Source: Adineta vaga
Lineage: Eukaryota; Rotifera
Assembly (NCBI GenBank): GCA_021613535.1
Contig: CP075492.1
Location: 20,026,001 to 20,090,000 of the forward strand
Direction: 5' to 3'
Length of the DNA stretch: 64,000 nt
Part shown: positions 55,402-64,000 of the stretch, one piece after another
Layout: every line of letters begins with the position of its first letter
Numbering within the stretch: position 1 is the first letter of the stretch
Notes under the pieces: model-generated
Told to the model about the DNA's origin: nothing
The model's input: only the letters and a program-made list of their open reading frames with translations
Databases searched by the model: none
Program-made: the position numbers and the translations under genes

Positions 55402-55451
55402 GAGTAAGGGTGCGTGTGATAGAAGAGAGGACACCCTCACCCACTCACACC
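55402..55451. repeat. Telomere-like TG/CA hairpin, copy 16
   Basis: Left AGAGTAAGGGTGCGTGTGAT, right ACACCCTCACCCACTCACAC. Imperfect arms. Confidence 0.65.
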
Positions 55452-57915
55452 GTTTCTCTGATTCACAAGACTTCCAAAGAATGTATCAACGTTACGATGA
55501 AACACATAAAAAATAACTCAAAAAAAACTTCATTTCTAATCATTCAGACTTCTTCCTTATGTTTCTCTCATCTTATCATTACTTATTTATTCCAGAAAAA
55601 CATTAATCTTTTCTTTTTTTCTTCCAAACTAACTCTTTCGATTAGGTCACATAATTGATTTCTTCATTTTTAGATATAAATACTCACAATGCATAACAAA
55701 ACTCAACTGATAAGTCCCTTGAGAAAGGACGAAACTATAGTTGTAGGATTTCTCTTATATATAATACACACCCACACCCACCATAATCCACTGCTTCGAT
55801 CAATATATGACATTCTGCTTATACTACAAAAACCGTAATTCAAACTGAAAAAGGAAGTACTACATTTTGAAACTAACTGCCACCTCATATAACAGAACTT
55901 AACACATTACTTTAATTCGGAAAACACTTGAACGCACAAACTCTTATTTGTCGGAGCATTTATGAATCCACTCAAGTCGATCGAATGAATGCAAGACAAT
56001 CATGCAAAACTCGATCAAGATCGATACAATATCTTACTACAGAACTTCCTCCACAAAATCTATATTACCACCCTAATAACTCTAACCTCACTAATAACTC
56101 TAACCACCCGACTAACTCCCTACCAACAAAATCACAGAATAATATATAATTATTCTTGTGGTAACTCTTCTCACACCCACACCCTCAAGATCAATATTTT
56201 TCTTCTTCTCTTAAATGAGATACTCATCATTTGGTATTTTCATTGTGAATATTATTTTCTGCGACTAAACGCACATGTTACAGATGCAGCACACAAACAA
56301 GATAAACTTTGTTCCCAAAAGAGGAAGAACAGAACAGAAAAGGTAAAGCAATTTTTTTGTCGTTAATTGACAATTACCAACGAAACATGTGACAAAACAA
56401 GTCAGTTCCCAACATAGCATACGTCATAGAAACGTCTTTTCATTGGTTCGTCTTTGATCGTAGGATCGGAAAAAAAAGATAAAACTATAGTGTAGGATGA
56501 TGAAAAAATAACATGTGCAAAAGTTATCCACTAACGTCTATTCATCATGATGTATATGGAATAATACTCTTTAGTGATTCACACACATCAACATTATTTG
56601 AAAAAACCAGTGACGTTATTGATTATTTATACAAAAATTAAGTTTTTTCCCGCAGTCATTCTCGCCCTTTCCACACATCCTCATGTTATGTTTTGTCATA
56701 TGTTAAATACAGTTAGCTATCTGTATATTGATTTCTTTATGTGAAGTGGTATTTAGCAGGTAAGAGTTTACTTTGGACAAAACTCGAAATAAACGTTCAT
56801 GATACGTTGCAGAGTAAACACGAGGGTGTAAGCAAATGTATTTTATTGTTCGACAAATCGATTCTATACGCCAATAGAATGTAAATGCTAAGAGATACTT
56901 CTAGTTTTCTTCCTTGCGACATATTTTATCTTGTAATTAAAACTATTCATGTGTTATAATATAAAGTTCTATTTTTTGCTATTAAATGTTGTTTTAATTG
57001 TCTTATAGAATATTTCTGTGGGTGACAGAGAAAATCTTTTCCTTTTGTTTACGTGAAATTCTTCTCAAAATATTATTTAGTCAACATCGTCGTAATAGCG
57101 TTAGGAAAGCCATGTATAAAATATCTGTAAAAACTAATATGTAGTAATTCAAATAAGATACTTTTTTCTTAAAAATATTGCAAGTTGAGCAGATAATTAG
57201 AGGTACGTAACTACTATGTTGCTGGTGGAAAAACGAGACGGCGTTTAGACTCGGAAATGTATTGAAAGCACTATGTTTTAGTTCAGAGTCAAGATCGAAA
57301 TTTAGGAAAAACATCTACCGATTTAAAAGGAATGTTTTCCCTGGCATACAATGATAGATATTCCTTCTTAAGATGAGCTGCCTAATTCGAGTTATAATAT
57401 AAATGAAGATTCAGCTTGTTGGAACTTCGAAAATAAATGAACAGAACGAAAACTAAAACTTTTGTTTATAGTAGAACTAGTTATAATTTTGATTTGCTAG
57501 ATTTTTAGTTCATTTATACGGATTTACTGTAGAGATAGGAATTGTTAGGAATAGACAGGAATAGATTTGTTTTAGTCTTACTTAATTATAACTCACATAT
57601 ACATGTGCATCTATGTTTAAATATGAAGTGTAAGTACGAATAAGTAAAACTATGACTTCCTCCAGCGCCAGTTTTATGCTCAGATATACTTTTGAAATCT
57701 CCATTTATATTCGAACACGAATTAGGCAGCTACTCGCAATTTTTGTCTCTATTCTTCAGTACGGTCCGTATTGATGAACCATTCACCGCATTTGCAACAT
57801 AACACGAATGAATGAATATTACAAGGTTATTCCTTCAGCCGTTTAGAACACAGTCACGCGTGAACTTTCAGTTTAAACAACTTTTCTTTTTCAGATAAAA
57901 GTCGAAATAATTTTA
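55452..57915. other. Long intergenic stretch, two solo CA arms
   Basis: Solo arms of the hairpin family at 55764-55783 (ACACACCCACACCCACC) and 56171-56191 (TCACACCCACACCCTCAAGAT). 55980-56130 is CT/A-rich low complexity. Open frames here are short and lack protein-like patterns. I see no gene in over 2 kb. Confidence 0.4.
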
Positions 57916-58234
57916 ATGGCAAACAGCTCCGGATTTGAATATTTTGATAGACAATTAATAAATTCTCATTTGCAGTGTTCAATTTGCGGGGAACCTTTCA
58001 CGAAACCTTTAATCACTGAACTGAAAAAGAAACTAAATCAACAACAAACTCAAATCGAAAGTCTACAACACGATCAACAACAACTGAAAGAGCAAGTGGA
58101 TCAACAGCAACATAAAATGAGAGATCTACAAAACGATAAGGAACACCTGAACAAGAATGCAAATGACCAACAAATTCAAATTAATCAACTTCAGAAGAAG
58201 AATCAACAGCTGACAAATCAAATGGACCTAAGAG
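57916..58234 (+). CDS. RING-like coiled-coil protein, first exon
   Basis: MANSSGFEYFDRQLINSHLQ, then CSICGEPFTKPLI, the opening CxxC of a RING/TRAF-type zinc finger, but the rest of the finger (CGHxFCxxC) is missing. A glutamine-rich coiled coil follows directly (about 70 residues, QQTQIESLQHDQQQLKEQ). A donor AGAG|GTAGGC ends the exon at 58234 in phase 1. It belongs with the exon at 59252, but the phases do not match directly, so another exon in the 1-kb gap or a different donor is needed. Confidence 0.5.
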
Positions 58235-59251
58235 GTAGGCATATATATCCAAATTTTAATTGAAAACCGCCCGAGTTCACTGTTATTTACGTCATTTTGT
58301 GAAATACGACCTAAAAGAAATGTTGAAGGATAAGGGCAGAAAATTTTCAGCTAATACTTGTAAACCGAGTTTTAGCAGCGTAAAAAATGCAGACACAGGT
58401 GTAAAGCTGATGCGTTTCGAGTTCCGTATATAATGAAATTACTTAGTTTTCGAACTTTTAATAAAGTGACATGTAAAGTGTATACTAATCGCTAAGTGTT
58501 TGCAGTATCAGCATAGCAGGGTCTATCGTGCTTCAAATTTTTTATTCTAAAGGGATTGCGCTAACAGCTGTTTTGATAAAGCGTTGAATCATACCAACGA
58601 AATATGGCAAGACTATATGTTTGTTATAATTATAATTCTTCATAGTGTTTCATTAAGTTTTTTCTGATAAAAAATAACACTCATCATGAAAAAAATCAAA
58701 TATTATTGATAGTTTTTGTTCAGCATTTGAAAGTGACACGGACAATTTTACCACGGTTAAGTAAAAAATCAATCAAAATAGTTTCTTTTACATCAGATCC
58801 TATTGATTACAGTTTTGCAAAGTAAAGACGATAATATGTGCAGTAGAGGCGCAAACGTGATTATCGTTCGATTTCTCAAAGCTGTTCTCCCTGGGTGTTT
58901 ATACGAGACAACAATCTAGCTTCTCTGAAACCAATTGAATACCTCATAGGTTATTCATGATTTCTACTCCAGTATGCGAGTTCTTTGAAACACCGTTGCA
59001 ATAGTCATTAATTAAATAATTTAAGATGATCATAAAACATAATAAGCACCTAAAAACCTTCAAATTTCACTAAAAAAAGGAACAAATTCCAGTCTGCGTG
59101 ACAATTATGCTGAAAACTGATAAGGACAACGTATCTGAGAGTTTTTCTATTCGTGCGAATGAGAAAAATTAGTATGTTTGTTTGTATTCAGCACCAATCG
59201 AATTATTCTTTTCCCAAATTATTTTTAACGAATGTATTTCTTTTCATTTAG
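58235..59251. other. Probable intron(s) of the RING-like gene
   Basis: About 1 kb, long for this genome. No clear middle exon found. Ends in TTTTCATTTAG (AG at 59250-59251). Confidence 0.35.
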
Positions 59252-59737
59252 ATCTTCTGCAAACTCTCGGATCCATTCGCAAAAAAACCACTTGAATCTG
59301 AAGGTGATGCTTGTGTTAAACGCCGGAAATGCAGCAATGGGTACGATACTGAGAAAGAAGACAAGCGTGGTGATATTGACGCATGCAAATCTTCTGTATA
59401 TACAGTTTCTTCACCTCTTTATCAAGCCTTTTCACCTCTTTATCAAGCCTTTTCACCTCCTTATGAACCTTCTTCACCTCTTTATCAAGCCTTTTCACCT
59501 CCTTATGAACCTTCTTCACCTATTTATCAACCTTCTTCACCTCCTTATGAACCTTCTTCACCTCCTTATGAACCTTCTTCACCTCCTTATGAATCTTCTT
59601 CACCTCCTTATCAAGCCTTTTCACCTCCTTATGAACCTTCTTCACCTCTTTATCAAGCCTTTTCACCTCCTTATGAACCTTCTTCACCTCTTTATCAACC
59701 TTCTTCACCTCCTTATGAACCTTCTTCACCTCCTTAA
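59252..59737 (+). CDS. Last exon: cysteine-rich segment plus CTD-like heptad tail
   Basis: From the acceptor the frame reads IFCKLSDPFAKKPLESEGDA, CVKRRKCSNGYDTEKEDKRG and DIDACKSSVYTV, then 15 heptads of the type SSPPYEP/FSPLYQA, and TAA at 59735-59737. The first part recalls a degenerate zinc finger (CKLSDPFxxP...C...C). The longest + frame here (leucine-rich, LHLLMN units) and the minus frame (VHKEVKK units) are by-products of the 21-bp repeat. I prefer this frame because the non-repeat part is polar and protein-like and follows a splice acceptor. Confidence 0.45.
   Translation: MFCKLSDPFAKKPLESEGDACVKRRKCSNGYDTEKEDKRGDIDACKSSVYTVSSPLYQAFSPLYQAFSPPYEPSSPLYQAFSPPYEPSSPIYQPSSPPYEPSSPPYEPSSPPYESSSPPYQAFSPPYEPSSPLYQAFSPPYEPSSPLYQPSSPPYEPSSPP
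59408..59734. repeat. 21-bp tandem array encoding SPPYEPS-type heptads
   Basis: Units TTCACCTCCTTATGAACCTTC and TTCACCTCTTTATCAAGCCTT alternate, 15 full copies and a partial one. Variation between copies is mostly limited to two alleles, suggesting exchange within the array. Confidence 0.9.
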
Positions 59738-60080
59738 AATCCTCATTCCTTGTTTACTAGCTCTGATTATTTGGATAAAGAGTGATTTTTTGAATTATAT
59801 ATGAGGTGTAAACTATTTAATTCCGAATGATGAGAAGCATGAAAATGTTATTGTTGTACTTTTTTATATTTAATTAATCCAGATGATCACATCTCAAATA
59901 AATTCATGAATCCGCTATAAAGCATCGCATTGATCTCATGCTGTACGAGTTTTAAATGCCCTACGAAAATACTAAGTCACTGTGATTTTCGAATGAAATT
60001 TCGTCTAGTCCAAAATTTGTGACTTCACATGCTGCCGCTACTTGACGAAGCATACATTCATCATCATTGATTTGTAGCAG
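59738..60080. other. Intergenic, no gene seen
   Basis: Nothing recognised on either strand. Confidence 0.4.
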
Positions 60081-60141
60081 TTGTGAGGGTGGGTGTGGGT
60101 GTGCATCGAGAGGAAAGATACCCACACCCACACTCTCAGAG
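60081..60141. repeat. Telomere-like TG/CA hairpin, copy 17
   Basis: Left TTGTGAGGGTGGGTGTGGG, right CCCACACCCACACTCTCAGA. A tRNA-like sequence starts 34 bp further on. Confidence 0.9.
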
Positions 60142-60175
60142 TTTTGATATGTTGCTATTAACTAACAGAAGAGAA

Positions 60176-60247
60176 CATCAGATAGTTTAATTGGTAGAAT
60201 AGCCGACCAGTTATCCGAAGATGTAGGTTCGAGTCCTGCTCTGATTT
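60176..60247 (+). tRNA. tRNA-like sequence, probably a degenerate tRNA
   Basis: An A-box-like TAGTTTAATTGGTAG and a B-box GGTTCGAGTCC lie at tRNA spacing. The acceptor arms pair over six bases (ATCAGA with TCTGAT) and the T arm over five (GTAGG/CCTGC). The D arm pairs with wobbles. The anticodon stem pairs at only three of five positions and position 33 is C instead of U; the anticodon would read AGT. More likely a pseudogene or tRNA-derived repeat than a working tRNA. Confidence 0.4.
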
Positions 60248-61349
60248 AATGATCTTTTCGAATAAGTTTCTCGTACTTATTCTAGCATATCTATGTGGAT
60301 ACTTTGAATAAATTGAATCTTCTCGTGGACAAAATGAAAAGATTTTCTAATATTTGATTGTTTTTATATCTATTATCAAACACATCCACACCCTACAATA
60401 AATGTAATGGATATTTTAACAAATCGAATAACATTTTCTACAACAATTAAAACTATTACTTTACAATCATCGACAATCACTTATATAATCATAGATATAC
60501 AACAGGTTTGTTATTTAATATTTGAAATTTTTATAGAGAATAAAAATATGATTTTCATAATTCGTTTGAGATATTTGAAATCAAATTTTATAATTAATAT
60601 TTTTATAAAATTATTATTTTTAATAGAGTTTTCTTTTCTTTCATTAGTTACTTCTTTAATAGAGTTTTTTTCAAGCTTTTAAAATAACTGTATCAGTATA
60701 ACAGAGAATTATACCATAAAATCTGATAATATTTTAGATACATATGGTTATTTATATAATAATGATTATGATACTGTTTATATAAGCAGAAATTTACTCG
60801 TATTAAATGATAATAATGGTGAAAATTATCAGTTCTTAATCTCATATATTCATTTATATCGACACAGCCTTTCAGTTTTGAGTAATTTTAGACTGAAGAA
60901 AGTATTGACTACTTATATAAATATAGTAGATGGAATCGGTAGAGTTATCATAAAGTTCTATTTGGAATCAGCATAATTAAAGTTAGAACACACGTTTAGA
61001 TGAATCTGTTCTGGAAAAAGTTGAATATTAATCGAAGTCATCCAATGATATTGGATTGATTACTTGAAACAGTTAATTTGTAATTGGTTTCGACTGACTG
61101 TATCTGCGTTGATTTTTCTGTTGAAAATATCTTTGTCATGCATACTCTTTACACTCATATCAATGTCAATAGCTACTTTTGCAGTAAAAATGAATTTCTT
61201 CCTGAAGATATTTCAATAGAATGAAATTAATACCATGTTTTAGATATTCAAAATATTAGAATTATGGGTAAGGTGTAAATGAGTATATTTTATTTGGATT
61301 AAAGCGCAAAAACGATTAAGTGTTCTGTCTGATAAGAATATGTTTAAAT
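60248..61349. other. Intergenic; solo CA arm at 60381-60395
   Basis: AT-rich. The frame at 60407-60682 is hydrophobic by composition only. A solo hairpin arm (CACATCCACACCCTA) lies at 60381-60395. No gene supported. Confidence 0.35.
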
Positions 61350-64000
61350 TTAGTTCGAAGATATTTGATTATTTCGTCTTTGTTGACATTTTGCAGTTAT
61401 TTTGTGTAATAAAGTAGTGATGAAAGGAACAACAAGTCTGAGAAAAGTTGTCAGTCCTCCATAAAGACCTAATAAAGTTGTGATGATAACAACGAAGTTC
61501 TTCCGTTGAATAAGTGTAACAGAACATGAAAGCGGACGACATTGAGTATAGTATTGATTAAAAGATACACTTGATGAACATGTTTCAATGAACATTTCTT
61601 GAACAAGTATTTCAACATTACCATTAGATACAAAACGAGTTTCATTTTCATTTAATGGTTGAGGTGAAGGTAAAGATAAATTCAAATATGAAGTTAACAA
61701 ATTGATACAAGTTTGTTCATACATACATTCAATTGTACTTCGTAGAAGTGCTTCGAGTGGTGTACATCCAACAAAATATCCAGGAATGAAAGGTGTTGAT
61801 GATTGTGTACAAGCTGCTGATGTTAAACAATTACAATTACCATACGATTGTGGTTTCATAAAAATCTTTGAAGTAAAAGTAATGTTATTTAAGACAGGAT
61901 ACCAATTTGTTGAATAGAGAGAAACTAATGCATTACTTTGCATCATACCACGAATGAATTGAAAATTATTTAAATATTGATTAGGTAAAGTTGATTGAAA
62001 TTGAGCTAATGATGCATTTATTTGTGCATTAAATTGATTAATATGAATTAACGAAGCAGCAACAAACGATGAAGTCAAATAATTTTGTCGAGCTATATTA
62101 ACAGCATCTTTAGCAAGATTACAGAGAGAACGAAGAGCTTGATAATGAGAAAATATTGTTCCTTCAAGTGTAAATGCATTTGTTACTGCATATCGTACAT
62201 CTAATGAATCATAAACTCGAAAGAGTTGTTGTAAATATGTTTGAGAAATAAAATCACTTGTACAAATTGAATGAAAGTCGCATTCATATTCAATAAATGA
62301 TGAATATGAAGTAGAAACTTGTGAACATGGACAATTAATCGTATCCACACTATATTGTTGTTGCAATTGTTGATATCGTTCGAACGATGGTTTTGTCACA
62401 GTCAATATTGTTGTATCATAAATCAATAAATTGTAGAGTATAAAGATAAATAATGTAATAGAAACAATAATGAGATAAACATATGTTGCTCTTTGTTGTT
62501 GTTTGATAGATTTAATTGTATTTTGACGTGGATGATCGAATACATTTATACTTCGTAATCGACGAAAAAGTCGTATATGAAAAGAAATTAAAATAATTTC
62601 TTCTTGTTGTTGTGTTCGTCGATGAATCATAAGAAAAAAAGTACTAATAATAAAAGGAATAATGATACGTAGAGATACAGATAATCCACCGATAAGACCA
62701 GTTATAATTGTAATAGTTTCAAATATACTATTACGTCTTAGAATTGTATACGAACATGATGCTGGTTGACATTGATCAAAATAAGATGAATAATTCAATA
62801 CTTGACTCCAATTTTCAATAAAAAGTTCAGAAAGTAAAGTAGATACCGAATCATTCATTGCAAATCGACTAGGTAGAGATGAATTCAGACGTTCCATTGG
62901 TTGAAATAGTGTTGAATTATAAAAATCAATAATTGTAGTAAGACAATCTTGATTATCGTACAAACATTGAAGTGTTGATTGAAGTAATGATTCCAATGGA
63001 AAACAAGCTTGATAAATGTTAGGTACTGTTGATTTAGGTGCCCAGAAATATTTAAAAGTATATAAACCAACATTTGTTTTACAAGTAATATCATTTGCAC
63101 ATGCACATATATGCGAGGAATTCCCATCTTTATTAGTAATCTTTGTTATGCTAAATGTAATAGCATTTGCAGGTGAACCATATAAATTAAAATCTGCATT
63201 GTTTACAGAAGCAAAAATTTGATTGACAAAGGTCATATTACGAACAAGTTGAAAAAAGCTTAAACATCTATCCACTAATCCTGATTGAAAGCGAGTGATT
63301 ATCGAATACATTTGATAGTTAAAGATATCAATTGAAAGAAGATCAGCTGTAACCAATTGTGTTTGTTTAAATTTATCGAGTGAACTTGAAATTGTCGTGT
63401 TCATCAATGTACATAAAGTTTGTAAGTAAATAAATAATTGAAATGTAAGACGAAAATCAGGTCGACCACGTGCACTGCTTAAATCAATTTGGAGTAGTGT
63501 ACGTAAACTACTGACGAATGAAAATGTTATAAATGTACTTGAACATACTTGATGATAAGATGGTTGAAGGGCAATGAATTGTTTATAAGCTATATTAATC
63601 TGTGTACATGGACATTGAAGAGAAGAACCATATTCGCTTTGTGATTTCAAGTAAAGTACAGTATCTATAGAGGGTTGTTTTACTTCAATTGATTTTGTTT
63701 GTATACTCAGCATTGTATAAAAGAAAAGAATAATAAATCCAGTAATAAGACATAATATATAGATTCGTGTTGCCCAACGTTGTTTTTGGATTTCTCTCGG
63801 TTCTTGTTGATTCGAAGATTCGAAAATATTCATTTTAACAATTAAATACCAAATGCGTTTAGCTAAGATTTCCATTCGTTGTAGCAATGACACATTGAAT
63901 TCCATTGATTCTATATAGAATAGATAATTTAGAATTTATTATCGATAAGAAAAGTCTTGTATGAACTTACCAGTTTCAACTGTTGTTTCATTTCGACGTT
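61350..64000 (-). CDS. Two-module transmembrane receptor-like protein, 5' end outside the window
   Basis: The last exon is 63910-61350. A 58-bp GT-AG intron (63970-63911) joins it in frame to an exon (64000-63971 and beyond) ending NETTVET. The product repeats one module twice. Each has a membrane segment (IYILCLITGFIILFFYTML; YVYLIIVSITLFIFILYNLL), an ectodomain starting with CPC (SLQCPCTQINIAYKQFI; TINCPCSQVSTSYSSFI), a PLESLLQSTLQCLYDNQDC / PLEALLRSTIECMYEQTC block, QCxPxSCSxT, and a second membrane segment (TGLIGGLSVSLRIIIPFI; LGLYGGLTTFLRLVVPFI). Many N-glycosylation sites. Domain family unknown to me; the remnant at 49431 is a relative. Confidence 0.7.

Noticed and set aside
59316-59729. 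Minus frames with VHKEVKK heptads, coiled-coil-like
   Set aside because: Reverse-strand reading of the same array, with no gene structure around it.
59408-59734. Possible CRISPR-like array
   Set aside because: The 21-bp units are contiguous with no spacers and lie in eukaryotic DNA.
59232-59804. Longest + frame with leucine-rich LHLLMN repeats
   Set aside because: An alternative frame of the 21-bp array. The SPPYEPS frame follows a splice acceptor and has a polar, protein-like lead-in.

Overview
The window looks like nuclear DNA of a bdelloid rotifer. It is AT-rich, its genes carry short GT-AG introns (mostly 49-110 bp), and it holds families I know from bdelloid genomes: NAD:arginine ADP-ribosyltransferases (ART) with alpha-helical tails, F-box/leucine-rich proteins, NHL and Kelch beta-propellers, FMRFamide-type GPCRs and bacterial-looking metabolic genes. 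TG-rich arrays built on TGTGGG, the telomere unit I remember for Adineta, support this. The placement is inference from recall; no search was run.

Layout. 0-13 kb: ART tail remnant, inactive E2-like protein, GPCR, fold-back Tc1/mariner element, broken NHL and propeller genes, intact crotonase, membrane protein split by one stop. 13-16.3 kb: a GC-richer island and a near-complete piggyBac element. 16.3-27.3 kb: second GPCR, decayed SMYD gene, broken and intact F-box genes, Kelch gene with one stop. 27.9-34.3 kb: a complete hAT transposon (five-exon transposase, exact 8-bp target duplication) sitting in the 5' target duplication of a truncated LINE. 34.7-42.5 kb: an unrecognised protein, a decayed MetE-like gene, a two-exon secreted propeller/helical protein, an ART remnant. 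43.5-48 kb: a four-exon gene whose spliced product of 1400 residues joins an alpha-solenoid, a TIR domain and an ART domain. 48-64 kb: F-box, receptor and ART remnants, a four-exon archaemetzincin, a mariner remnant, a RING-like gene ending in heptad repeats, a degenerate tRNA, and a two-module membrane receptor running off the window.

Two things stand out. The first is the solenoid-TIR-ART fusion, which combines two NAD-consuming folds with their key residues in place. The second is a dispersed family of 45-90 bp hairpins (about 17 pairs) with telomere-like TG/CA arms and a shared end, ATCTTGAGGGTG. Several gene and transposon fragments stop exactly at such a hairpin and do not resume beyond it, so the hairpins mark junctions rather than simple insertions. 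With the many pseudogenes and mobile elements this suggests a subtelomeric or repeatedly broken and rejoined region. That last step is inference.
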